The notes below the pieces were generated by a model. That model ran no database searches. It had not been told where the DNA came from and worked only from the letters and a program-made list of their open reading frames with translations. The position numbers and the translations under genes are program-made. A stretch of 64,000 nt of DNA from Pomacea canaliculata (Eukaryota; Mollusca; Gastropoda; Architaenioglossa; Ampullariidae), in NCBI RefSeq assembly GCF_003073045.1, contig NC_037590.1, positions 44,370,296 through 44,434,295 on the forward strand, written 5' to 3'. Shown one piece after another: positions 25,136 to 36,529 of the stretch (position 1 is its first letter; every line of letters begins with the position of its first letter).

Positions 25136-28100
25136 ATGAGCTGGTTATTTGTGTTTATGTTGACGTTAACACTTATGCCTATCATACGATCTTCTGTCTT
25201 GCCTAAATCAGACTTTTTCAAAGGTAACTTAAGTTATTTTATTTTTGCTTTGAAACGATCAATCCTTTCCCTGCATGTCGACAACTCGATCGTGCATGAT
25301 TCGTATTTCACATTTTATATGGACATATAAATGATCAACCAATTTAATTATTTTAAAGAGGAAGATCGGCTAGGACTGACACTGAAAAAAAAAAAGCCTG
25401 GTCATGAGGAATTAAGTAGTGTACGCGAGTTGGTGTGGATGATGATGGTTTTGTCGCGATCGACTGATCCAAATCGATGTTTGTGATTGCAGAATGAACC
25501 CATTTACTACATAAATATATGCATATTATACAGCCATTTGTTGTATAATTGTACATCAGCTTTCACTTTTTTTCGGCAGTTACTGAGCTGAAACTATCTG
25601 CTTAATTAATTGTGATGTTTGATTACCATGACTCAGACTTAATTTTGTTACTTTATTTACAAAAGATGTATATGGTGTTCATATGCATGTGCTGACAAGG
25701 AGGAAATAACAAAAAAAATTAAGTGATAGAAGAGTTAATATGTGAGAATGTGAACCAGCTTCATTGTTCGTCATCATGTATACTAGGACAGCTGAACTGC
25801 AGATCGGTATATATATATCATTTATTTCAGCTCCCTATGTCACTAGCGGAACAGAGGGTGAAAGCTGGGGCTATGTGACAGTGCGGCCGAAAGCTCACAT
25901 GTTTTGGTGGCTGTACCAAACTACTAATGCCGTAACGTACAAACAGGCACCACTCATTCTCTGGCTGCAGGTGAATGTAGAATGCAAACATTAAGTTTTA
26001 ATTTTTTTATAAAACCCATATATCTATGTAATTGATATCAAGCTATTAGAAGAGACTGAAAAATTCAATTACATAAAAGTTTCTCTGAGGCCAGTTTTAG
26101 AAACTGTTTATCGAACGCAATTAATTCTTTCATTCCACCTGTTGCCTGGATGAAAAATAAACCGTATGTGTCAGATATACAGGTGAAAATTCTTCTTGCC
26201 ATCTCATTGGTCTAACCTTTTTCAGGGAGGTCCTGGTGGTTCAAGCACTGGGTTTGGAAACTTTGAAGAGATAGGTCCCTTGGATGTAAATTTAAACCCA
26301 CGTAATACCACCTGGGTAAGTATTAACATATAGCTGTCTGAGAGAGTCTAACCTGAAAAGATTTAATTGTGACTTTACTTCTAAGCCCTGCGCCACATCA
26401 TTTGTACAGTTGTGGCTTGACATAACACAGAATCAAAATTTTGAAGACAACTACATATGTAATGATGATGTTTTGATTCGAAACGCTAGATAGAAGTCAC
26501 CCAGTTGATAGATATATTTTTGGAAATAAATTTAAGCTTTACTCTATCAAATAAAATTTCTTTGATAAACATAGTGTTTGTTCCAGCCATTGCTTTCAGT
26601 TTTGTTATTTCTTATTTATTTTAGTATATATATTCTAAAATAATAATATTCAAAGCATTTCAGTAAGTGAATGTGTACTCAGTTACCTTAGAAAAGATAT
26701 GCATAAGCAGTTTGTCTAGTAGTTTAAGTCTATGTGCAATATTTAACATGCAATGTTTGTCCAGTTATCCCTGGCTAGTCTGCTGTTCATTGACAATCCA
26801 GTGGGAACTGGCTACAGCTATGTAGAAAGTGATGATGCATACACCACCGATGTCCAGATGATTGCTGCAGACCTTCTGACCGTGTTTTCTGCCTTCTTGA
26901 ATCAAAACAAGGACTTTCAGGTGAGGTGCCATTCTCTAGCTGCAGCAGCTTTGTCATTTCGTCAACATTGCTGACCATCTATGTGAGCATTGAGCTTAAG
27001 AAGGAGAGGAAAAAAACCCAAATCTTGCTTTCGTTGCACATCTTTATTTCAATAAATCATACTTTTAAGCAGATTCTGCCCTTAAGCACTAAACGTTTTT
27101 GGTCCAAAGTGTATGCAGATAAGCTGGAATCACCTCAAATGCTTAACAGGTGACAGATGATAAACTTTTATAGGTATTGTACAGTTTGGGATTTTTCAGT
27201 TTATATTCCCACTTATAACAAAAAAGGTATGAAATAAACTTCCTTATGCACTATTAGTTGACAGTCAACAGTCTTATCTTCAGAGCAATAAGGATTGTAA
27301 GATTTATGCTGGTTATATTATTTGGACTTAGATGCAAGCTCTATCGCATTACAGAGTGTACCTTTCTACATATTTTCTGAATCATACGGTGGGAAGATGA
27401 CAGCAGCCTTCAGTGAAGTATTATGGAATGTAAGTATTATGTTTTAATGTTTTCTGTGCAACACTTGTATTGTTAATGAGTTAGGGTACATACTATATGT
27501 GTTAGAATTGTTATTATCAAAGGAAGATACTGTATATAAAAATATTACATAGCAAATTGGCAAAAGCATTATCAGGCTTGGAACCCTTCAAGATGTAGAA
27601 ATTGAGTGTAAAACAGTTAGCGCACTTATGAAAAATTAGGTTTTAAAATCCTGAGTTAAAGTAATTCAAAATAAATGAAGCATCTCTCATAATTCAGTGA
27701 CTAATGCAGTGCAGCTCTTGTGACAGTGACATGACATAGTCTGTTTGCTCCATACTGAAAAGTGTGCTTTTTCTTAAAACAGGCTGTGAAAGCAAAATCA
27801 TTGGTGTGCAATTTTCAAGGACTGGCAATGGGAGATTCTTGGATCTCTCCTCTTGATTCAACCAACTCCTGGGGACCTTTCCTCTATGTTAATGTGAGTT
27901 TAATGAGTAAGAATGGGGCCTGTGAATACAATGAATGAAGATTTGTGGCTAAATCCTAAACATGAGGTTTCCAGACTTAGGTTTGGGTAGGGGAGGTGCT
28001 GGTTACTCAAGAGATTGTAGAAATGTATATAACCTTCAAACTTTTGGATACAAGTATTAACATTTCAAAGGCAACTAGTGCATGAAGGGAGGCTGACATT

Positions 28101-31100
28101 ATTAGAAAATGTTCAAACATGTAGCTGTATTGTTATTAATAATAATATGTGAGAATTTACATTGTGCAATATCTCATTAAAAGGCAAACTCTGCGCTAAA
28201 CAAGATCACGAAATAGTCACAAAGATGTAGAACAAAGAACAATGCGAAGATTCGCTGCGTTCTGGCAGTAAAGGGTGTCCATTGCAGATATGGTAACGAC
28301 TACAGAGAATAAGGGTTAGAAACATCAGAAGAATACTAAGAATATAGTGAGAAATCTTGTGAATATTAAGAAATGTTATCATATGAAACTGCAAAAAGGT
28401 GATCAGTACTTCAGTTTATTCACTGCAAAGCAAAGTCGGTGCCCAAGTGAGTGAAGCACGGCAGAGTGGAATCCAGCCAATAGATATAAACAGCTTCTAC
28501 TTCAAAATAACATTAAATACAATCCAGCTGCAAAGCAGAAAAGAGAAGAAAATGCAGCGGAAACACATGTAAACATGAAGGTCCAAAAAGCACAACCTCA
28601 ACACAGAAACAAAATCAAGGAGAGCCAGTATGAATATGCAACCTGGATCTCTGATGATGAGCTATCAAGATCCTAAATTCTGCATGACTTTGAGGAAGCT
28701 TAAATGCTGAAAATACAGTTCAAAGTAAATAATTAGTAAAATGATACTAATGCCAAAACATTCTGCAAAGGAACTTCACTGTAGTTAGGACGTTATGCCT
28801 TTTAAAATGACAGTAGGTAGTTTAGTTTATTCCATGTTGGTCCTTTGAGGAGCATAGGGCCGCAACAACACTTCAACAGCGGACCCAGTTTTGGGCAGCC
28901 CCCTTCAGTTGGGCCCAGAATGGTTCCGATGTCCTTTGCCTCGCTCTCTACTGTTCTTTTCCAAGTCCGCTTTGGTCTCCCAACTCTCCTCTTCCCCTGA
29001 GGGTTCCAGTCAAGTGCCTGCTTGACAATGGTGTCAGCTGGTTTGCGCAGGGTTTGAAAATGGCAGTTAATATAGAACTAATTTATATCCATATATTCAG
29101 TGCTTACGGTACAGTGCAATGGTGTCTTTTATCAGTCTTTGGTGGATCGGAGTCAGCTTGGAAAGGTTCAGGAATCAGCACAAATGGCAGCCAAACTTGC
29201 AGCTGAGGGAAAGTGGAAAGATGCAACAGCTCAGTGGTTAGTGACAGAAGATGTGGTGGAGGAAGTGACTTCTGGAGTCAACTTTTACAACATTCAGCAG
29301 TGGAGTGGTAGTCAAATGTCTGAAGCTAATGCCAGACTCACATGGCTGGGTAATCCATTATTTCATGATACAGTATTACAATACATTGGGGTAAAATTGT
29401 TCTTTTGATATTTTGTCTTGAGTGACTTAAATTGTTATTAAGTTGAATGAGGGACAAAAAAGTCATAGCCTTGTAAATTTGACAAAATACTTATTTTTGT
29501 AAACAATTTTTTAAAAGGAGTTAAACAATTTTTTAAAAACTCCTTTTAAAAAATAGTCAGTGTAAACGCTGTTTGTATTTGCCCTTGCTTGATTAATATC
29601 ACTTGATATTGCTGAATGCCTCTTAGCAAATGCCTGTTCCCAGATCGTGCAATTCATCGTCATGTGAAGATCATGCAGGGGGATGATCTCGACCAGCTGA
29701 TGAATGGTCCTATCAGAGAAAAGCTGAAAATCATCCCTAAAAATGTGACATGGGGTGGACAGTCTGATACTGTTTTCCAGAAGCAAATAGTGGATTTCAT
29801 GAAGCCAGTCACAGATACAGGTGAGTGGGATGTAGAGTATATGACCATGGCACAATAAGCTTAAATGCAATGAAACATACACTGTGAAGTCTTTTCCTCA
29901 AAACATTTTGGAGGGAAACAAATTATAATTAAGGTCTACTGGTCCCAAAATTACTTGAAAATATAAACAACTTTGTTACTGTTTCAGTGGATAATCTAAT
30001 AACTAATACATCCCTATCAGTGGTGGTGTATAGTGGCCAACTTGACCTGATTGTGGATAATGTAGGTAAGTTTGTGAATAATTTAGATAAGCTGTTGGTG
30101 AGCTTGCAAAGTATATCTTAAACTTTACTTATAAATTGTAACCTCTTTATTTATAATGAGCTAGAATACTGCAAACATGAATTATGTGCATCATTATCAC
30201 ATTTTATTGCTGTTTATTATCTATTCAAACAATAAAGAGACAAATGTGATGATATAGATAATATATTTGAACTTTTTTTCTTTTTCATGTGTGTACATTT
30301 GCATGCCTCTGTATTCATGGGTGTGCATACATGCATGTGATGACAGGAACAGAGGCATGGGTTTACAGACTCAACATTACTGATGAGTTCCGCAAGGCAG
30401 AAAAGGTTCCAATAAAGATTAGGGACATTCCAGTGGCATTTGTCAAGGCCTTCAAGAACTTCAAGTACTACTGGATCTTAGCAGCTGGTCACATGGCAAG
30501 TAGTGATTCTGTTACAAGGGATTGATGAGACCATAGTTAATGGATAGCATTGAAAATTTCAGTCAGCAATTTTCTAAAGGATCTAAAGCTGCTCTTCACA
30601 AGAGGGACCATCCTTACCCTATTTAGCTCTCACTGTACCATCTTGATCCCTTATCTCAGACTTTAAAAACCAACCTGAATGGTTTGTTTTTTTGCAGATA
30701 TCGGTAGATATAGGCCATATAAACTAACCTGTAAATTTCAGCCTCCAAAACCGATCCGTTAATTATCAGCTACCTAAGTACACAATTTGTACCTGCGATC
30801 AACAAGCACCGCTAACAGTGTACTACATCATGTTGATACACCGTTCACAACATTGCCAGCTGTCAACACCAATCAGAGAGAGACAGTTCAGGTTATTCGG
30901 CGTCGGAAGTCTGCATTTCTCATGATAAAGTAGCAGTTTTTCAGAACCACAAGAAATGCAGACTGTCAGCGTCTGAATAATTCGAACTGTTGCTCATTCT
31001 TTCTCTGATTGGTGTTGACTGCAGGCAATTTGTGAATGGTGTACTAACGTGATATAGTGCACGTTTACGCTCGTTGATCACAGGTGCGAATTGTAGCGGA

Positions 31101-31878
31101 TAATTAGTGGATGGGTTTTGGGGGCTGAAATTTACGGGTTAGGTTTATATCACTTATATCTACCGATATCTGAAAAAAAAAAAACGCAAACCATTCAGGC
31201 TAGTCTTTAGCAAAATCTCTTTATTAAAAAACTAGTAAGTGCCACATTTTTTTATAATAATTGAGTAAAGCTAAGTGCAAGATCTATTTCCTGAAATCCT
31301 AGTTAATACACCCCTTCCATTCTGCAAGTGCACACTGCTGTATATATCTGGAATTTTAAAGCATAAAAACTGAACTAACCTGTTTTTCTATAGTTTCCCT
31401 TGCTGAGACAGAGTGGGTAGGTTGTGCAAATGCTATTCCCTCTAATTACTGGTGTCCCTACATGGTAACAAAAAATGCAATACAATAAACCAAATTTACT
31501 GATTAAGGGATCTATTTATTTGCTGTTATTTTCAGAATAGTCCAATGCTGTAAATCTTACAAGAACATGTTGACTGTTGGGTCAAATCATTGGTCTGGCA
31601 AGAAAAATAGTGAAGATACTAAGGAAAGAAAATGTAATAAAATCCCATAATTCATTTGGCCTTATGTGTGTATTGGCATAATTCTGAGGATTTCCGGTAA
31701 ACTTTATGGCCAGCCTATAAGGGTAAACATGTCTGCATTTATGTGGCTTTTTTTTTTCATTTTTAATGAAATGGTATTTGATTTTTTTGTTTTGTTGAAC
31801 CTTTTCATCTTGCAGGTTCCATCTGACAATGGGCCAGCAGCATTAGCAATGGTGAAACAGATTGTGGACATGGCATAA
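25136..31878 (+). CDS. SCPEP1: Retinoid-inducible serine carboxypeptidase 1 (peptidase S10)
   Basis: Secretory or lysosomal alpha/beta-hydrolase predicted to remove C-terminal residues from peptides. Exons: 25136-25223, 25831-25970, 26226-26315, 26765-26920, 27355-27429, 27783-27893, 29136-29349, 29644-29820, 29988-30065, 30347-30495, 31816-31878; phases agree and give 446 aa (human 452). Exon 1 encodes a signal peptide (LFVFMLTLTLMPII). Conserved features: GGPGGSSTGFGNFEEIGPLD; the nucleophile in SESYGGK (Ser168); Asp370 in YSGQLDLIVD; His425 in AAGHMVPSD. All three triad residues are present, so the enzyme should be active. The last intron has a GC donor (ATG|GCAAGT). The seventh exon region is more variable than the rest, as in the family. 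Converges with SPC24. Confidence 0.95.
28826..29060 (-). repeat. LINE ORF2 C-terminal fragment in SCPEP1 intron 6
   Basis: Minus-strand reading gives KQALDWNPQGKRRVGRPKRT followed by WKRTVESEAK, a hallmark of the tail of invertebrate non-LTR ORF2 proteins (RGRPxxTWRRTVE). It ends with the same GGGCCGCAAC/GGAGCATA block seen at 2833-2935. Frame continuity is lost towards its 3' end. Confidence 0.7.
30496..31815 (+). other. GC-AG intron of SCPEP1
   Basis: The exon before ends ...GGT CAC ATG and the next bases are GCAAGT; the next exon starts GTTCCATCTGAC after TTGCAG. Joining there gives AGHM-VPSD, the conserved family sequence, in phase 0. The nearest GT (30500-30501) would run into a stop. 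GC-AG introns are a known minority class handled by the U2 spliceosome. Confidence 0.88.
30674..31199. mobile_element. 526-bp foldback (near-palindromic) element in SCPEP1 intron 10
   Basis: The two halves are reverse complements for most of their length. The ends are CCTGAATGGTTTG and CAAACCATTCAGG, and the arms match again beside the centre (AGTCTGCATTTCT against AGAAATGCAGACT), leaving a loop of only about 30 bases. No coding potential. Flanks show no clear target duplication. The left arm contains a poly(T)-GCAG stretch that resembles a 3' splice site. Best described as a non-autonomous foldback or MITE of unknown superfamily. Confidence 0.8.
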
Positions 31879-32299
31879 GAACTAAGTACAAGATGTTAGC
31901 GTGACATAACTGGAAATGAGCACAGGATGTATTGAGTTTAGTTGCATACCAAGGGTCGTTGGCACTTGGGGTGAGCGAAGTGAAATGTACCCCCTAGTCC
32001 TTCTGTTAGTATATTTGCTCAATTAGACCCATCAAAGGGACTTTTTAAAAATATGTTTAGATGAAAAGTATGGGCTATTGTATATAAACTTTTTATTTTT
32101 TCAATAAGCATCTTATTTATGTCAAAAGTTTAAAAACATTTTTGGAGTGCCCTTTCATTGCAGTTCCTGGGTCCGCTCCTCTTCCTTGGTGCCTCATTGC
32201 TCGTTTGAAGTAAAACACTTTTTTAGGTCATTAATGGCCCCAGATGTAGGCAGTGGTGTGGCATTGCATTGCAAAGCTGAATAGCCAAGAATTAATTTA

Positions 32300-32470
32300 G
32301 TAGTGAATAAAGTTGTGAACAAAACTTCTAAATTGTATCCCACAAGGATTTTTTTAAATGGCGCAGAAGAAACATTTTTATTATTGTGATGTACACTGGT
32401 ATTTTGCATAATAAATAAGGTTATTTCTAAATAAACCTCATCTTGTGTTTTTATAAAATGTTTATTAAAA
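32300..32470. promoter_or_regulatory. Interleaved poly(A) signals of SCPEP1 and SPC24
   Basis: Plus-strand AATAAA at 32306-32311, 32410-32415 and 32430-32435 could serve SCPEP1. Minus-strand AATAAA (TTTATT on plus) at 32377-32382 and 32461-32466 could serve SPC24. The stops are about 855 bases apart, so the two 3' UTRs may overlap. Confidence 0.45.
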
Positions 32471-32732
32471 ACTGTTCCAGAAAGAAGAAAGTTGATGGGC
32501 TTGGACACATTCACATTGAACTAAAATGTGAGGAGGGTTTTTAGCTGTTTCAAAAATACAAATTAGTTGCACTGCATTGTAAGGTGAAGATAAACCCAGT
32601 CAATCCAATCCTGGTTGTAGTGGATGTTGGAAGAGGATATCACAATCTTTTCAAACTAGTTCAACTCCATGTGGTCAAGTCTCTACACATTTTCTTGCAA
32701 GTTTTTTTTACAAAACACTTCTGAATTCATGT

Positions 32733-35700
32733 CTACCAGTCTTCCTCTATTAAGTCCCACAGGTAGTTAGCGATAAAAAAACGAGACACCTGTTGAGTGT
32801 TGAAGCTGAATGTCTTAATATCATTGTTGTTGGAGATGTCTAAAAACTGGTTAAGGGTTCCAAACCATTTCAGGAAAAAAAAATCACACAAACATTCAAT
32901 AATATCAATGTTGTCTGAAAGTTGTGGCTTGTTCCACTTGTGAAAACATAAGCAAAATTTTCTTTTCTTGCTGACTAGTTGAGGGTTGGACAACAATGGA
33001 ACAATATCTGGTGGGAGGTGGGGGGAATTTGTGTTTTACCTGGGAGTAGGTTATCCTCAATCTGGAAGTGGGGTGACCACCCCAAACCTAGCACATCTCT
33101 GCATGGACTCTGCTCACTGAAAAAGAAAAACTAAACAGAGAATCTAGGCATTCGAGAACAAGTGCCTGAGGAGGCTGCTTCGGATCTCATATAGAGAACA
33201 CAGAACCAATGACTTTGTACAAAACAAGATGGCCACACTTGTAGAACACCAGGAACATCTACTTTCAACAGTACAATCGTAAGCTGGTCTTCTTTGGTCA
33301 TGTGACTCGGTATGACACCTTGTCGACTACCCTTCAAGGAACCTTGGAGAGCAGTCAACGCTGCAGTGGCCAAAGAAAGAACTGGCTTATGAACATCAAA
33401 GACTAGACTGGTCATCCTGTTTAGGACCTGCTCACTATTGTCCAAAATAGGCAAGAGTAGCAGGTCCTGACAACTGTGGCGTGAATCCATGTAACCCACC
33501 CAACCCCCACCCCCACCAAGGGTCAACTGACATCTTCAGACTATCCACAGGGCCATGCACCTCCCCTAGTGAAATGAGTGACATTACACCTGGAGACCAA
33601 CATTTGATCTCATGTATGAAGCATCATCAAAAGGTTATGCGGAGATGTTGAAAAACGAAGAATGCTTGTCCACATTAAAAGCATAAATCTTCATGAAGCA
33701 GTACTGAGCTTAAATTTACAGATAAATGGAACCTTCCATAAAATCTTTACAACTGTTAGATGCTGCACAAAGGTGCTATAAAGGATACAACCTTTGATTT
33801 CATGTGGTTCACATTGGTACTGCCATTTGATGTTTGTGATATTGCTGTATAGATTCAAATCACACCTGCAATACCAAGACATCATAGGAAAGTACAAACG
33901 TGCATGTACACATGTGGATGCACACACTTTAAGAACTTGCATTCATATGTTAAATTTAGGATTTTTTTTAGGAAGTAGGGAAATAACTCAAGCAGACTTA
34001 AGTCTTTGTGGTCAATGCAAAATACTCATTTTTACTAAAATAAATGCACAAAAAGTTAATAAGGGTACACAGACAAAATCAGTTAATGCTTGACATGCTT
34101 TCAATTAAAACCTATTTGTGAAAGAAATGAACTTCTAGAAAACAGTAAAAGAAAGATCAGATTATTAATTACTGTTGGAAAAATGGCTATGAATTTATAA
34201 GAAATAGAAATATTGTTTAGGAAAACTTCCTTTATATATATTAAACTATAAATCACGAATGACAGGCTCACCTTGCCTTGGGCAGGGCAGCAGCTTGTGC
34301 CTCTTTAATACGTTGATGTTGCATTTTCAATGACTGTTGCTCCGATTTGGCTTTGGCTAGCTCTTCTTTCAAATGCTGGTGCTCCCCTGTTAAGCCCATC
34401 AGCTGCTTTTGCAAGTTATCAATCTGCTTTAACATAGCAGTTTCTTTCTGAGCCAGATTTTCCAAAGTATCATCATTGTTGAGAGTGGATGCTTTTACAT
34501 CATCCGTTTGGTTAACGAGACTGGTTAAATCTGGTTAGAGAGAAATGACACAGGAGCTAATGAGTATCTGTGTGACAATACAGGTAGTCCTCGACTTACG
34601 ACGGGGATCCGTTCCTAACGCGGCGTCGTAAACCGAATTTCGACGTAAGTCGGATCATACGTTGATACAGTACTGTACCATAATAACAGTACAGTACTGC
34701 AAACACTTAGCCTATCCAAACACCTATCCTAACACAGTACCCTACATAATTATCAATAAACATAAGTACAGTAAAATATTGTAGTACAGTACGTTTAATA
34801 ATAAATACTGTACTGTAAGTGCTGTAACAGTAATAAACAGTGTTAGGTTAGGCAGACGTTTCCAAAACAAGCCTGTCTCATCCACGTTGAACATTGTTGA
34901 GCACAGTAACCACCCTCCTCAATTATCTTAGCCAATGCATTAGGAAACTCAGTTGCTGCTTTCTCATCAGCACTAGCAGCTTCACCTTGCACTTTAATGT
35001 TATGGAAATTGGCACGATCCTTAAACCTCATAAACCAACCCCTACTCGCCACAAATTCTTCACTTTCACTTCCTTCCCCCTTTTCTCTTTTCAACGCCTC
35101 AAACAGTCGCCTAGCCTTCTCCTGAATAACCATAAAACTCACAGGGATACGGCGTTGATTTTGGTCTTCCAACCAAAGTGCCAATAATCTTTCACATCTC
35201 AATAATAAGCCCACTATGTTGCTTTGTTATCACTGTCGCTGTAAGTGGGAATGAGTGTCGTAACCACGAAACGACATAACTCGAGACCGTCGTAACCCGA
35301 GGACTACCTGTATACAATATCCAGTGATATTTTGACAATATACAACAATATCTATTGACATTTTGTAAGGATCTTCAATCTGTGAATCCCTTATCTGGGT
35401 GATAACATGTGGTCTCTTATTCAGGCACACAAAAAGTGCATGTGCTTTTTCATATCTTCCCCAACATACTGCAATTTTCGTAACAAATATGAATGGAACA
35501 TTAATACAAAATAACCCTGAAATTTCAAGGATGCTTGTTATTACAATAATGCCAGGAATACTTTTTATACTATTTTATTAATTATATATTGATGCCTGTG
35601 CTGTGAGTCAATTTGTTCTATAAATCTATAATAAATGGTTGTTATTAAGGAGTGACAAGCATACCAACATTTTATGTCACTTTTGAGTTGTTCTTCGTGC

Positions 35701-35834
35701 TTCCTTCGCAATGCTGTAATCTGGCGTGACATTTCGTGGATATTAAGTATTATATCTTGTGGGGTGTCTCCAACCAAAACTGCGAGTAACTCTTCGGCAG
35801 TTGAGCACATCTGTTCCAAGCCATCACGACTCAT
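32733..35834 (-). CDS. SPC24: Kinetochore protein Spc24 (NDC80 complex)
   Basis: Spc24 dimerises with Spc25 to link the NDC80 rod to the inner kinetochore. Minus-strand exons: 35834-35665, 34520-34272, 33865-33789, 32839-32733; about 200 aa (human 197). The first junction has an alternative (35681 with 34530, same phase), giving 198 aa. The middle is a Gln/Glu/Lys-rich coiled coil (ENLAQKETAMLKQIDNLQKQ). The C-terminal globular domain carries IKWQYQCEP (human IEWDYECEP) and the end FIANYLWDLIEEDW (human FISDYLWSLVDTEW). The ATG at 35834 follows a TTTGCAG acceptor seven bases upstream, so a 5' non-coding exon probably exists; CAGAAG|GTACGC near 36529-36540 is a candidate donor for it. Intron 3 is of U12 type. 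Intron 1 hosts a Tigger element. Sequence identity is modest but both diagnostic ends fit. Confidence 0.9.
32840..33788 (-). other. U12-type intron of SPC24
   Basis: Read on the minus strand the donor is GTATCCTTT, a full match to the minor-spliceosome consensus RTATCCTTT. The 3' end reads CCCTTAACCAGTTTTTAG, with a branch site like TCCTTAAC about 12 bases before the acceptor, the short spacing typical of U12 introns. Splicing here gives EIKG-YISNN, with the same spacing to the C-terminal motif as human Spc24. A U2-style donor three bases earlier (GTTGTA) is in phase too but fits worse. Confidence 0.82.
33150..33545 (+). repeat. Decayed LINE ORF2 3' end inside the SPC24 U12 intron
   Basis: Plus-strand reading across stops recalls a common non-LTR tail: LRRLLRISYREHRTNDFV, LVFFGHVTRYDTLSTTLQGT and GQRKNWLMNIKD. 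The pattern FGHVTRHDxLSKTxLQGTLEG is well known in invertebrate LINEs. It is opposite to SPC24, several stops interrupt it, and no 5' part is present. Confidence 0.7.
34581..35310 (-). mobile_element. Tigger/pogo-like DNA transposon in SPC24 intron 1
   Basis: Terminal inverted repeats CAGGTAGTCCTCGACTTACG (left) and CGTCGTAACCCGAGGACTACCTG-type right end are flanked by TA on both sides (34579-34580 and 35311-35312), as for Tc1/mariner-pogo elements. Inside, 35214-34843 on the minus strand encodes part of a Tigger transposase: a CENP-B-like DNA-binding domain with FVASRGWFMRFKDRANFHN and VQGEAASADEKA. Just after it the frame changes before the FNVDET start of the catalytic domain, and the rest is missing. 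The 730-bp copy is internally deleted and non-autonomous. Confidence 0.9.
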
Positions 35835-36529
35835 GACTAAGCTGCAAAGACAAAATGTGATTTTAGACAATTAATTAAGTACACTGCATAGTGGTAAAGT
35901 TCTCAACTAGTCCGTCGTCTGGGCTAGCGCTGAAAATTTGGCAATGAAGATATGTTGAAAAGAGTTTGCAGACGTGTGTATAGGTAATACAAGTTCGTGG
36001 GGTTGCGCTCATTTATGTTGCAGAGCTGAGGTTGAACGACAGAGATTATTATTTTTTATTTATTTACAAACTGATTTGACTGATGAGATGCAACGTTATT
36101 TATTCCAAAGTGCAATTAGCAAGCAGTTCTATAAAAAGCATGATTTAGAATCACACAATTAATACATCAACAATTCTACTAAAACCATCACATTCATATA
36201 ATCACACTTCATTCACATACAGAAGCGTTACTACGTCAGTTAGACATTCTAGAAAATCACGAACTTGTATTACACATCCATGAGAAAATATATACTGGAC
36301 ATTTAAAAAGTTTGTATGTTTAGTCAAATTTCGTCTGATCTCCCCACCTGCACTACCGCACACTCCTACCCCAAACTAATGCTTATCAGACTTGTTAAAA
36401 CCATTTCTACCACCTTATATTAGAAGTATTTTTAAAAAAATCAAACCAAAATCATGTTGCTTACATATTTTGTGAAGTGAGAGGTAAGCAGAAATTAAAA
36501 ACAACGTGTGTCTAAGGTTTGCGAAGCGT

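Noticed and set aside
33131-33526. 131-codon minus-strand open stretch
   Set aside because: It is antisense to a decayed LINE tail that reads on the plus strand.
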